This document shows, piece by piece, positions 11,932-23,699 of a stretch of DNA of 64,000 bases. The first letter of the stretch is position 1, and every line of letters begins with the position of its first letter. Origin of the DNA: Halichondria panicea (taxonomy: Eukaryota > Porifera > Demospongiae > Suberitida > Halichondriidae); the NCBI RefSeq assembly GCF_963675165.1, contig NC_087388.1, positions 1,094,800 to 1,158,799 on the forward strand, read 5' to 3'. Position numbers and translations under genes: made by a program. Under the pieces are notes generated by a model, which saw only the letters and a list, made by a program, of their open reading frames with translations, did no database searches and was not told the DNA's origin.

Positions 11932-12344
11932 ACCTCCATAAAATAGACACCATTAGGGAACAACCTTTTGGCCGTTAATTAAAGGTGGTCTTCCTTGGGA
12001 GATTTCGATTGCCAGCTATGTATGCTCTCTGAGCCATTTCTTGCTGCAAATGAATCTTAGAGCTTAATTGCTAACTGCTTCTTTAGCTCATACAAGCTTT
12101 GAAAAGGCAAGCTACAGCTACAATTGTGCAAAATAATGCTATCTCAGCAATAATTTTCTGCTAATTCTGGGTGTGGCTGTCCATTCTGGGAGATTATTTT
12201 CCATTGCTAAAGCTGGTTGGGGACTAGAAAGCTTCGTTATACGGAGTAGAGAGGTGGTCGCTCCTGAGAGGTTGCTTTACATTGAAGTCATTGTAGTTTC
12301 AATCCGGACCTGAGCTCTTGGCCGTTATATAGCGTGTGCAGTGG

Positions 12345-12857
12345 TAGCCTCGAGACCAGGCCGATTAAAATACGGCCTGGTCTCTATTGCATGGGTGATA
12401 GTGCACATGCGCGAACTGAGTCACCCAGAATACCGTAAACTAGTTTGTTTACTAGTTTCTTTCCGTATTAATTTTAACAAATACTTGTCTCCTGTGAAGC
12501 TGTGGCTTATGCTCTCTATTGCGTTGTCGAGAAGACTTGCTGGCTAGCTGTGGCCCTCTATGGTGTTGTCGAGAAGGCTTGCACACTAGTCTGAAGCCAT
12601 AAGAAGCTCTCATTTGTACAGAAACCAAATTTAAAACATCATGACCATCCAACAATCATAGAGGTAGATGAGAGCCTCTTCTGGTTTCAGACTAGTGTGC
12701 AAGCCTTCTCGACAACACCATAGAGGGCCACAGCTAGCTAGCTAGGCTATAAAGCCACATAGTAGATAGTACGTGGGCGTGTATGGACCACGCCTATGAT
12801 TAATTACACATGCAATAGGTACCAGGCCGTATTTTTATCGGCCTGGATTCGAGGCTA
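12345..12857. mobile_element. TAGCCTCGA-family element, long form (513 bp)
   Basis: Both ends are TAGCCTCGA-type hairpins in inverse orientation, and much of the interior is also inverted (about 12548-12600 against 12675-12740). A perfect 9-bp duplication GTGCAGTGG flanks it (12336-12344 and 12858-12866). It landed exactly across the left end of the 377-bp CAGTGG element. Nine-bp duplications are typical of Mutator-like elements; that label is inference. No transposase ORF is present. Confidence 0.8.
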
Positions 12858-12860
12858 GTG

Positions 12861-13237
12861 CAGTGGCGGATCCAGGGGGAGATCCCAGGGTGCCACAGAT
12901 CCCCCCTTTCAGTCTAGCTATTGTGGCTTTACTATACAGCTACCAGCTAGCTATTTATCAGTTTTTGTAGCTATTGTAGTTTGATTCAATGATTGTACCT
13001 GTTGTTTTGATGTATCAACTGCCAAAGGAGTACGTGTTCAGGTTAGCCTAGGCTAGCTAGTTGACTGTTCGTGGCAGCTAGCTAGCTCTACGTAAGTCTA
13101 TTATGGGACTTCCCCTGGCTGAGTATGGGATTTTCCCCAGTCACGTGTGACCGGAAGTGGGTGTAATCCTAAAAAAGTTCACGCTGCGCGCTTGTTAGTT
13201 TGGAACCCCCCTTTCATTTTTCCTGGATCCACCACTG
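12861..13237. mobile_element. CAGTGGCGGATCC-ended MITE, uninterrupted form (377 bp)
   Basis: Inverted ends CAGTGGCGGATCCAGG and CCTGGATCCACCACTG. If the later palindromic insertion on its left is removed, GTGTG flanks both sides as a 5-bp duplication. It gives the reference structure for the interrupted copies at 5731-7950 and about 30467-32696, and for the partial copy at 35649-35835. Confidence 0.75.
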
Positions 13238-13385
13238 GTGTGGTTGCTCTTTGGAGGTGGTCGTTAATGGAGGTTCCACTGTATATTGTAGTTTTTTTGT
13301 ACAGAGATCAAAGGAAAAACGAATAACTAACTATAATGCGTGATTATGCCTCAGTGCGCATGTGCAAGCGAGGTATATTGTAGAT

Positions 13386-13435
<50 letters not shown>

Positions 13436-13441
13436 CGTGCG

Positions 13442-14056
13442 CAGGGGCGTAGCCAGACTTTTGAGACAGGGGTTTCCTTAGGAAAATCAGCGCCGCGAAA
13501 TGTTGACCACGCCCACTTCCGGTGCCACACCCTCTTGATTGGGGCACACTAGCCTCGATTCCAGGCCGTATTTTAATCGGCCTGGAATCGAGGCTAGGGG
13601 CACACCTACTGCTCATTGACTTTTTTTACATGTTTGTGAGAAGCTAGCTAGCTAGCTATAGACATACTAAAAGGCAGGTGTTAATTAATTGTGTATTGCT
13701 AGTCTAGCTGAGCACAATTAAATGTCATTTACCTGAGAGGTTTCATGTGGCTGAGATTGTTCTAAACTTATACTTCCTGAATAAAGTTGTGCTTAGAGCT
13801 GAGTCTGAGAATACTGGGATTGATACTAGAACTTAAGTCTTGGTCTTCTTTATTTGAGGTAGCTAGCTAGCTGAGACTAGCTGAGACAAAGCCAAAGTGA
13901 AACGCTTCATGGCGCCATCTCTAGCTCTGCTGATGATTGATTTGTAGCCACGTGCATGAAAAGATGGGCAGGGCTGCTTGATTTCAATTATAATTTTCTC
14001 AGCAGCTCCTGGGGGGGTTTCTGGGCAACCAGGAAACAATGGTAGCTACGCCCCTG
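13442..14056. mobile_element. CAGGGGCGTAG-ended hAT-like MITE (615 bp)
   Basis: The ends CAGGGGCGTAGC and GCTACGCCCCTG are inverted. The flanks GTGCGTGCG on each side look like an 8-9 bp target duplication, although they lie in a GT-rich microsatellite, which weakens that point. The element itself contains the 47-bp TAGCCTCGA hairpin at 13550-13596, so it is the middle layer of a three-level nest. Confidence 0.7.
13550..13596. mobile_element. TAGCCTCGA-family hairpin MITE, short form (47 bp)
   Basis: TAGCCTCGATTCCAGGCCG, an AT-rich loop, then the reverse complement. It is flanked by a perfect 9-bp duplication GGGGCACAC (13541-13549 and 13597-13605). Confidence 0.85.
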
Positions 14057-14330
14057 GTGCGTGCGTGTGTGTAGACTGCTACAGCTGCTCAATGATCAGT
14101 GAAGTGCAAGTAAGAGTTTCTATAGTCATGTTTTCTTGGATTTTAATTTGTGGATTTGCAATATAATGCTTCGTTCTCGAGTTATGCGTATAGTTTTGCT
14201 TACTTGGACTTTCATTGCAGCCTTTTCAGAAGAGTGCGTAGCAAAACTTGTTTACCGAGTGTTGCTACTCTACTTAGTAAAACTCGTTCTAATAATTATC
14301 TCAAAAAGTAAGAGGCCAATTGAAGTGCCA

Positions 14331-15639
14331 CATGTAGCTGAGGTGTTGGCCTGTCAATATACAGTGTCAAGTTGCAGCTGTCCCCTGTTAGCTAGCTTCT
14401 ATTATATAGACGTCGATTATTGATCGAATTTATTTTGTTTCGGTTTAAGCATTTATGCAGCTCTAGTTCATCCGCCATGAGAAAGTCTTTGTGAAGCACT
14501 AACAAGCTGCTACGTACCTGTATCTATAGTAGAGAGTCAAAGTTCACTGAGGCTACTATTTGAGTGCGGCTACTAAATAAATCGCAAAGGAGGTTACTAA
14601 TATTTTATACAAGAGCGGCCTCTGATCGAGCATATACGGTAGCTGACTACTTTATCTCTGATGACTTACTCTATATTTATGGACTGCAATTCATTGACCA
14701 TTGTACAGGACGTGCACATGTATGATGTCATACACTGGGTTAATTATCAACTTGATAAACAAACACATGACATTGTATGCAGCCTACGTGTACAATGAAC
14801 CAAACAAAAAACTATATTGATAGGCACAAACTACTTTCGCGTCATTACGACGTTAACATTTTTACCCCACTCCTCCCCTCTAAACTTTACATGAATTCAC
14901 TATTTGGGCGTAGCCTGGGGATGGGCCACACCCATCTAAACAGTCACCGTTCTAAAAAGGTGAAAGTCTAGTGCTTCTTTGATCAGCTTTTGCTTGCTTT
15001 TATTGCTTGCTGTCTGAATCCATTTTGAACCCTAGATCCTGGCAAAATCAATTTTCCTCTTTCTTGGTAAGCCACGATCAGGTTTTGTTTTGCCATCACC
15101 ATAGCACTTCAGATGCCATGGCACAAGTAGCATCAGCCTTCAGTCCTTCACTAGGCATTGCTTGTGAGAATGGTATTCAGAAACATAAGAGGAGAATCTC
15201 AGAACGAAACTTTAATTTGCAAATCCATTAAAAGAAAAGGTTACTATATACCAGTGGTGCATGTAGCCAGGGTGTGACAAAGGGGGCAAATGCCCCCCCT
15301 TTTTCTGGATCTCTTCTTACCAGTCTCAGCTCTAGCTATACGTTCTTTGTTTCTGTTGGAATTATCAGTTACACGCATGTGCAAACAGATATGGGTGGGG
15401 CATTGCAGAATCTGAGAATGGGTGGGTGTGATTGCATGCTCACACCGGGCCACAAATGCAATATGGGTCCATGTGGCATAACCAAGAATCACATTCACAA
15501 ACCAGAGATTGAAGAGCCTCAAACTCTGGATAATTTAAGCCACAGAGCTAACTCTCAATCAATATCAAGTATCAAGTCCAACTTTTGACTAGAATCTTAG
15601 CCTCCACTGATGACAGGAAGTGAAATTCAACCGCAACTA
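14331..15639. other. Intergenic stretch, repeat fragments only
   Basis: A short inverted R-family fragment occurs around 15170-15240 (ACTTTAATTTGCAAATCCA). ORFs here have no recognisable domain. Confidence 0.45.
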
Positions 15640-16130
15640 ATTAAAAGGGGTGTGACTTACGGCCAAAGTTGTTTCTTATATAGAAGCCTATAAAAGTGTT
15701 TACTTGCACTTCATTGATTATAGTGTATGAGCAGCGATAGCAGTCTACACAGACAGACACACACACATACAACCGTACACCTTGCTTGCGTATATGAACT
15801 GATACGAGGTATAATAATAGTGGCTTCAACGCATTCAAGAGAACATGGTACAATGATATTTTAGATCCTTATACCAAAAGCGGAATATCGGTGACACCAT
15901 TATTAACCTTTAGTTCACCTGATAATAATTATATGGGCCAATTATACGGAACCCCTCTACCACGGACACCTTTGGAGAACAATGTTTTGGCTTTTATACA
16001 GAGGTGGCCTTTGTTAAGAGGTTGTTTTGTACACAAACTGTTCATTTGGAACCTGGGTACCTGGCCGTTATAATTATAGCAACTGGCCTTTATTCGGAGG
16101 TGGTTGTTAACAGAGGTTCCACTGTAATGT
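15640..16130. repeat. R-family fragment followed by a CAGTGGAACC-type MITE
   Basis: 15660-15815 is a reversed R-family end (TTTACTTGCACTTCATTGAT, a CA run, then CTTGCTTGCG). 15941-16126 closely matches the MITE at 4084-4253, including GCCGTTATAATTATAGCA and the terminal AGAGGTTCCACTGTA. Its left end is altered. Confidence 0.65.
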
Positions 16131-16589
16131 GATCCCAAGTCCTGCGTCGGTCGTGAAGCTTGTCACAGACCTGCTTTGGTTATCCCAGACGTCAATGGTT
16201 TATCCATGCATTTAATCATCCCATGAATCACTTCATGCAATTTTCCTCCATCTTGATTGATAGGTTGCATTGATCTCACGTGATCTAGTTTTAGAGGGAT
16301 ATTTATCGATTATCTTATACAATATTTTTTATAGAAAATTGATTGTCGAAGATCACTCATGCGTAATCAACAACCATCAGTACGATTTCATATCGCCAGT
16401 TACATTCTGTCGGAAGTTTGTCGCGAACGGTGTTCCATAATTATATGCAATTGCAACTCCACATTTGGAGTTTCCTATTATTGTCATACTATCCATAATT
16501 AGAATATCACAAATGTGTGAGTAGCTGTACTTAAATAAATATTTTATGATTGAACAATTCTGTGAAAATCTGCTGATACCTTTGTGTAG
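16131..16589 (+). other. 5' flank of gene A
   Basis: No ORF. The sequence directly before the gene A ATG reads TTTGTGTAG. Its TAG is an in-frame stop and could also be a splice acceptor, so an upstream exon cannot be excluded. I see no convincing TATA element. Confidence 0.4.
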
Positions 16590-19490
16590 ATGAGCACATC
16601 ATTGATGCGAGCTGTGGCAAATGATCATGTCAATGTTTTCGATGCGTTAGTCAAAGAATTTAAAAACAATTGTCATGTCCAAGGTTACAGAAGTCGAAAT
16701 CTACTTCACTATGCATGCAAAGGTGGCCATGTAGAACTGATAGACAAGCTGGTGATGGAATATGGCCTCGAACCCACAGTTAGTGATGATGATGGAGACA
16801 CACCTCTTCATATTGCAGCCGCTACAGGACATGTTGAAACAGTGAGACACCTGATCAGTAAGCACAGAGCTGATATTCATTGCACTAATAATAAGAACAG
16901 CACATCATTGATGCTAGCTGTGGCAAATGGCCATGTGAATGTTTTCGATGCGTTGGTCAAAGAATTTAAGAACAATTGTCATGTCCGAGGTTACAAAAGT
17001 CGAAATTTAGTTCACTATGCATGCGATGGTGGACATATAGAACTAATAGACAAGCTGGTGATGGAATATGGCCTTGAACCCACAGTTAGTGATGACGATG
17101 GAAACACACCTCTACATATTGCAGCTTTGAAAGGACATGTTGAAACAGTGAGACACCTGATCAGTAAGTACGGTGCTGATATCGATTGCACTAATAATCA
17201 GAGCAGCACGTCATTGATGCTAGCTGTGAGAAATGGTCATGTCAATGTTTTCGATGCGTTAGTCAAAGAATTTAAGAACAATTGTCATGTCCGAGGTTAC
17301 AAAAGTCAAAATCTAGTTCACTATGCATGCGAAGGTGGCCAAATAGAACTGATAGACAAGCTGGTGATGGAATATGGCCTCGAATCCACAGTTAGTGATG
17401 ATGATGGAAACACACCTCTACATATTGCAGCCATGTTTGGACATGTTGAAACAGTGAGACACCTGATCAAAGTATTTAAGAACAATTGTCATGTCCGAGG
17501 TTACAGAAGTCGAAATCTAGTTCACTATGCATGCGAAGGTGGCCAAATAGAACTGATAGACAAGCTGGTGATGGAATATGGCCTCGAACCCACAGTTAGT
17601 GATGATGATGGAAACACACCTCTACATAGTGCAGCTTCGAACGGACATGTTGAAACAGTGAGACACCTGATCAGCAAGCACAGTGCTGATATCGATTGCA
17701 CTAATAATAAGAACAGCACATCATTAATGCTAGCTGTGGCAAATGGCCATGTTAATGTTTTCGATGCGTTGGTCAAAGAATTTAGGAACAATTGTCATGT
17801 CCGAGGTTACAAAAGTCGAAATCTAGTTCACTATGCATGCAAAGGTGGCCAAATAGAACTGATAAACAAGCTGGTGATGGAATATGGCCTCGAACCCACA
17901 GTTAGTGATGATGATGGAAACACATCTCTACATATTGCAGCTTCGAAAGGACATGTTGAAACAGTGAGACACCTGATCAGCAAGCACGGTGTTGATATCG
18001 ATTGCACTAATAATCAGAACAGCACATCATTGATGCTAGCTGTGAGAAATGGTCATGTCAATGTTTTCGATGTGTTAGTCAAAGAATTTAAGAACAATTA
18101 TCATGTCCAGCTGGTGATGGAATATGGCCTCAAATCCACAGTTAGTGATGACGATGGAAACACACCTCTACATATTGCAGCCGGAGCAGGACATGTTGAA
18201 ACAGTGAGACACCTGATCAATAAGCACAGTGCTGATATCGATTGCACTAATAATCAGAACAGCACATCATTGATGCTAGCTGTGGCAAATGGTCATGTCA
18301 ATGTTTTCGATGCGTTAGTCGAAGAATTTAAGAACAATTATCGTGTCCAAACTTACGAAAGTCGAAATCTAGTTCACTATGCATGCTATGGTGGACATAT
18401 AGAACTAATAGACAAGCTGGTGATGGAATATGGCCTCGAATCCACAGTTAGTGATGACGATGGAAACACACCTCTACATATTGCAGCTTTGAAAGGACAT
18501 GTTGAAACAGTGAGACACCTGATCAATAAGCACAGTGCTGATATCGATTGCACTAATAATCAGAACAGCACATCATTGATGCTAGCTGTGGCAAATGGTC
18601 ATGTCAATGTTTTCAATGCGTTAGTCAAAGAATTTAAGAACAATTATCATGTCCAAGGTTGCGAAAGTCGAAATTTAGTTCACTATGCATGCTATGGTGG
18701 ACATATAGAACTAATAGACAAGTTGGTGATGGAATATGGCCTCGAATCCACAGTTAGTGATGACGATGGAAACACACCTCTACATATTGCAGCCATGTTT
18801 GGACATGTTGAAACAGTGAGACGCCTGATCAGTAAGCACAGTGCTGATATCGATTGCACTAATAATCAGAACAGCACATCATTGATGCTAACTGTGGCAA
18901 ATGGTCATGTCAATGTTTTCGATGCGTTAGTCAAAGAATTTAAGAACAATTATCATGTCCAAGGTTACAAAAGTCGAAATCTAGTTCACTATGCATGCGA
19001 TGGTGGACATATAGAACTAATAGACAAGCTGGTGATGGAATATGGCCTCGAATCCACAGTTAGTGATGACGATGGAAACACACCTCTACATATTGCAGCC
19101 ATGTTTGGACATGTTGAAACAGTGAGACACCTGATCAGTAAGCACAGTGCTAATATCGATTGCACTAATAATCAGAACAGCACATCATTGATGCTAACTG
19201 TGGCAAATGGTCATGTCAATGTTTTCAATGCGTTAGTCAAAGAATTTAAGAACAATTATCATGTCCGAGGTTACAAAAGTCGAAATCTAGTTCACTATGC
19301 ATGCGATGGTGGACATATAGAACTAATAGACAAGTTGGTGATGGAATATGGCCTCGAACCCACAGTTAGTGATGATGATGGAAACACACCTTTACATATT
19401 GCAGCTTCGAAAGGTCATGTTAACACAGTGAGACACCTGATCAGGAAGCACAGTGCTGATATCTATTGCACTAATAATAAGAAAAGTACT
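16590..19490 (+). repeat. Gene A ankyrin superrepeat array (306-bp unit)
   Basis: About ten copies of a 102-aa unit, each equal to three 34-aa ankyrin repeats. Anchor motifs are HYACDGGHIELIDKLVMEYG, GNTPLHIAA..GHVETVRHLI and STSLMLAV.NGHVNVFDALV. Two units are shortened in frame. One lacks exactly 34 aa (one ankyrin repeat) at HLI/KVFKNN, about 17465. The other lacks 22 aa at YHVQ/LVMEYG, about 18110, which breaks a repeat. The final units near 19480-19700 are diverged. Confidence 0.9.
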
Positions 19491-22400
19491 CCATTGTGTT
19501 TAGCTGCGGCATATGGTCATGAGATTGTGATACATACTCTGATAGAGTTTAATTGTAGTCCACACATCAGAGGCTACAATGGTCAAACTCTGCTTCATTA
19601 TGCATGCCAAAATGGTCATATAAAACTATTAAATAAACTGGTAACTGAACATAAGGTGGATCCATCAATTAGAGACAATGATGGGAACACACCTCTGCAT
19701 CTTCTGTGTCGTACCCTGCATACGGAAGAAGAGAAATTGAGAATAATCCTTTGTGAGTACCAGTACTGGACAGTGTTTCAAGTTAATAATAACGGTAACA
19801 CCCCTCTTCACACAGCAACTCGATATGGGCAAGCTGATTGTGCATACTTACTATTGCAGAAGTACAATGCTCCACTATTTGTGCAAAATAAAGATGGTAG
19901 GACGGCCCTTGATTTAGCTAAAGCTCTGGGAAATCGACATATTGGTAGTATTTTCTTAAGTCATAATTTTGAAATTCAATCAACCTATGAGCAACTAGAT
20001 AAACTTGCTAAAAAAGAATTTTCTGGTGAAAAAAACCTCACCAGAATATTTGTTGTAGGTCATCCAGGTGCAGGGAAATCCACACTTGTTGAGACTATTA
20101 AGAAAGAAGGTTTCTTCAGCTACTTCAGCACATCAACTGTAAAACTCCACACTGCAGGTATTATTCCAAGTACTTATGACAGTAATGCTTATGGAAGAAT
20201 GATACTCTATGATTTTGCTGGTGATTCTGAGTACTACTCCTCACATGCTGCAATTATGGAGTCAATCAATACATCGAAAGGAAGTAATATCTATCTGATA
20301 GTTTGTGATTTGAGTGAAGGTGAAGAAGCTGCTGTCACTAAATACAGCTACTGGCTTTCATTTCTATCATACAATATTAAGCAATTTTCAAACACGATTA
20401 TCTTACCAGTGGGAAGCCATGCTGATAATTTCACGAACAAAGCGTCAGTTCAACAAGTATTACGTGTATTAAACGATGTATCACAAAAGTTCTGCAACAG
20501 CTCCAATATTGATAATTTACACATAGAACGAAGTGTTGCTCTTGATTGCCGTAACCGAGGAGCTGCAGTCGATAGCATCAAGAAACTTGCTACGAAATTC
20601 TTCGATTTAGTATCCCCCGTCAGACTTTCCCCAGAGACAAGGACTCTCTTGGGATTGTTGAGAAAAGATTTTGAACACATTCCAGCTTGTAAAGTAAACC
20701 TTCTTATCTTTCACATAGAAGATACTGGAATTCCGTTGCCACTAAATTCTTCATCACTCTACACTCTCATAAGAGAGTTACATGATTTTGGCCTACTAAT
20801 GTTGATAGAGAAAGAAGGGGACTCCATTAAGAACCACATAATCATTCTCAAGATATCAGCATTCACATCAGATGTACACAATAAACTATTTTCAACGTCT
20901 GCTAAAGCTAACCTCACCAAGCACATCGATCAACTCAAGCTCAGCGTAGGTATTATTCCAGAATCACTACTGGAGAAAGTACTGCCAGAGTACATCACAA
21001 AAGAAAGTCTACTTAAGCTGCAGTACTGTCACAAAATTGAAAATTTGCACGTGGAAGAGGACCACACTCTTTCTCAAATCACGGTCCCAACAGAGTGTGT
21101 AACTAAAGAGAAATATCATCTATTTTTCCCTGCTCTATGTGATCTCAAGCTCGAGGAAATTCAATGGCCAAAGTTCGAAGGTGATAAAATTACCTGGGGA
21201 TGGTATGCTAAATGTGATGGTGACAGATTTGATTTCTTCCCAACACGATTTCTTCACGTGCTTATCGTTCATCTCTCTCACAACTTTGCACTAAAACAAA
21301 GCTTGCCCACAAGACACAGACTCTCTACTACAGCTTCCGATTCTTTGATTGCAGAGGTATATGCTGCCAATCCTCGCTGTCGTGTCTGGTCGACTGGTCT
21401 GCATTGGCTTATGAAGAATGGAGTAGAGGTATTTGTCGATATGCCTAAAGATGCTGATAGTAAAGAGTTGATTGTACTAGTAAGGAGTGGCAGCAAAAAT
21501 CGAGTCGAATGTTTGAACACTCTGCAGCTAGTTATTCAGAAGGTAGTCGAAACAAAAGTTGAATTCTGTGCTAGTATAGTGCCTACTGTTTACCTTCTTG
21601 ATCCGAGTAACCTCGAGGATGAACCTTTTACAAATGCTAGAAATGCACCTAAATATGCTCTAAGTGATATTGAAGAGGCACTAGCAGAAGGCACTGAGCG
21701 AGTCATGGATAAAGAAGGACAATGCTTCTCCTCTCCGATCAATAATTGGATCAGCCCAACAAGTTGGGCCATTACATACTGGAGTAAGTTACCAAAGACG
21801 TATGAAGAGAAGAGGACATGCAACTACAATCTATCGTATTATAAATAGGTGTATGTCTAAAAATAGTAAAGAATTTATTGCACTTGCACTTTATATTCTA
21901 GACTAGCCTTGTTTTTACTCTATTCCCTAGTGGGCGGTTGGCATATCCTGCTGACTCATCAATAATATGACGCACGCATACACAGTACACATGCATTGTG
22001 AGTTGCATGCCCTCTTCTCTTTATACACCCTTAGTTTTACCCACACAAACATCTTTATTAATTCATACGTCATCATTACTACATGTGCACTTTTTACAGA
22101 TTGGTTGTTTCCAATGGATACAGTCTTGGTTCACTCTCTTTTACAAGAAGTAAATGGTGCTCAATGGAAACTGCTAGGAATGAGTCTTGCGATCCCCTGG
22201 AACAAATTAGATGACATTGAGAATGAAGCATCCTTCCCTGGTGACATTGCTAAGAAAGAAGAAGTAATTCGACTATGGATGTCTCAAGAACCCACCTGGA
22301 CAGTGTTGGTAGACGCTCTCAGTCAATCTGCATATGGATGGTCACAGAATTCAAGTCAAATCTCACAAGAGCACAGTAAGTACCTTAATTATAGTTACCG

Positions 22401-23486
22401 TATTTACTTGATTAAACGCCCATCTCGTTTAAACGCCCATGATAAAAGCTCTGTCTTTGTCAATAACGCCCGTCATAAATAATCGCCTATGTATGGGGCG
22501 TGGCACTGTGGGTGGAGCTGAATTAGCACGTGGAACCAGTTGCAAGCATAATCAGAATAATAGATGATATGGCAAAGAGAGAGATACTGACACGGAGGGA
22601 GAAAACCAATCATATCAGTGGCGTAGGAATATTTTTTAAATGGAGAGGGCTCATAGTAGTCTGGCCACGCCCTCCCCAACTTTATATTCTTGCAGAGACT
22701 GGAATTCTAGACTGAGGCTCATCATTATCTTTGTAGTAGATCTATCACTTTGCACTGTAGACTTTTGAAACCTAGCCCATCATTGAAATAATCACGTAAT
22801 TTACAGCTAACTGGCTGCAGCCGGGCATGCTGTAGCTACTAGCTCAACTGCAGGGCTCAACAGTTCAAGATAAACATTGCTCTCCAACAAGTGGGGGGGG
22901 TCCAGCTCCTGGATTCCCCCCACTTCCTAAGCCACTGCGTATGACTTAAGATTTAAGCTGAGAGCTCTGCAGCAGCCAAAAAAAGCATAATAACTGCTGC
23001 TGTGCAAGAGTTTGGAGTAGACAGAAAAATAAATGCCCGTTTCGAATAAGCTAGCGCCCATCTCGTTTAAACATCCCCTCTACAGACTTCGATATGAAAT
23101 AAATACCCGGGTGTTTAATAAAGTAAATACAGTATATTCATGAGTGCATTTCTATATAAGTATGCAAAGTGCTTATCTCAAAAGTTGAATTATCTACTGT
23201 AGATGTGACTCTACAAGAAAAAATACTCTGCGAAAGCAATTCATCCCTCCGTCCTGATGAGGACTTTCTTCAATCTTTTGCTGCCATTATTAGCTCTCGA
23301 TGGCAGAGTCTTGCTTCTCCTCTCTCCCTCACTTCTGAAGACATTGTGAGCATCAAGAGAGAGACAAAAGGAGTAAAGCCGACCAGACAAGCACTCGTCA
23401 TGCTGCAGAAGTGGGCAGCCAGGGAGACGGCAACTTATGGTCAGTTGAGAGAGAGACTCCGAACACTCTCAGTGTTTCATATCTGA
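16590..23486 (+). CDS. Gene A: ankyrin-ROCO-Death-Death protein (about 1,917 aa, three exons)
   Basis: Exons 16590-21783, 22100-22375 and 23203-23486 join in phase 1 at both junctions, with GTAAGT donors and YAG acceptors. Residues 1 to about 1125 are ankyrin repeats in 34-aa steps. A Ras-of-complex-like domain follows: P-loop GHPGAGKST at 1157-1165, DFAGD at 1208-1212, and GSHAD at 1275-1279 in the place of the usual guanine-specificity motif. A COR-like region follows (motif LIRELHDFGLLMLIEKEG). Exon 2 (1732-1823) and exon 3 (1824-1917) each encode a Death-fold domain (RLWMSQEPTWTVLVDAL; SRWQSLASPLSLTSEDIVSI). The order resembles DAPK1 without its kinase. Such proteins are expected to be cytoplasmic switches that recruit partners through Death-domain contacts. 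The start is the first ATG after an in-frame TAG; the N-terminus begins mid-unit, so it may be truncated or lack an upstream exon. The function is inferred. Confidence 0.85.
21784..22099 (+). other. Intron 1 of gene A (316 nt)
   Basis: The donor GTAAGTT follows TACTGGA. The acceptor TTTTTACAG precedes ATTGGTTGTTTCC. The phase matches the 54-nt intron of gene B at the same place in the protein. Confidence 0.8.
22376..23202 (+). other. Intron 2 of gene A, carrying a MITE
   Basis: Donor GTAAGTACC, acceptor CTACTGTAG. The ends of an element lie inside: TACCGTATTTACTTGATTAA at about 22397 and TTTAATAAAGTAAATACAGTA at about 23110-23130, inverted and TA-flanked. The matching gene B intron (54917-55203) is 287 nt and lacks it. 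Short ORFs in this intron are not coding. Confidence 0.7.
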
Positions 23487-23699
23487 GAAAAGTATGTAGA
23501 TAATTATGTCTGTTTACGATAATGTATCACCTTGTTTGTGTCATGCTTTGCTATTAAATTTAAGCACATCAATTCACAACAGCACTTTCAATTTACATTT
23601 TTTCACACTGCACTGCAATACACAGCCTTAAAATAAGCACTTGTTAGTTACTTGATTTTGTTAATTCTTATTAGTCAATTAGTGCTCCCTCAAATAATT

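Larger units (their letters stand above)
11932..13281. mobile_element. Interrupted CAGTGGAACCTC element
   Basis: The left end CAGTGGAACCTCCAT (about 11934) and right end ATGGAGGTTCCACTG (about 13265-13279) are inverted and flanked by TA, as in the 170-bp relative at 4084-4253. The interior is broken by the palindromic element at 12345-12857 and the 377-bp element at 12861-13237. This shows the insertion order. Confidence 0.6.
13347..14330 (+). repeat. R-family repeat carrying a GT run and a nested insertion
   Basis: It starts with GCCTCAGTGCGCATGTGCAAGCGAGG, followed by a roughly 46-bp GT run (13388-13432). It is interrupted by the CAGGGGCGTAG element at 13442-14056 and resumes with GTAGACTGCTACAGCTG and GAAGTGCAAGTAAGAGTTTC. 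The right boundary is uncertain. Confidence 0.6.

Noticed and set aside
13388-13432. GT run as a Z-DNA regulatory site
   Set aside because: It is part of a repeat family with variable-length GT runs. Nothing ties it to a gene.
21967-22482. 171-aa ORF with its own ATG, read as a separate gene
   Set aside because: Its conserved part starts at a CAG acceptor and continues gene A in phase. The first 44 residues are intron 1.
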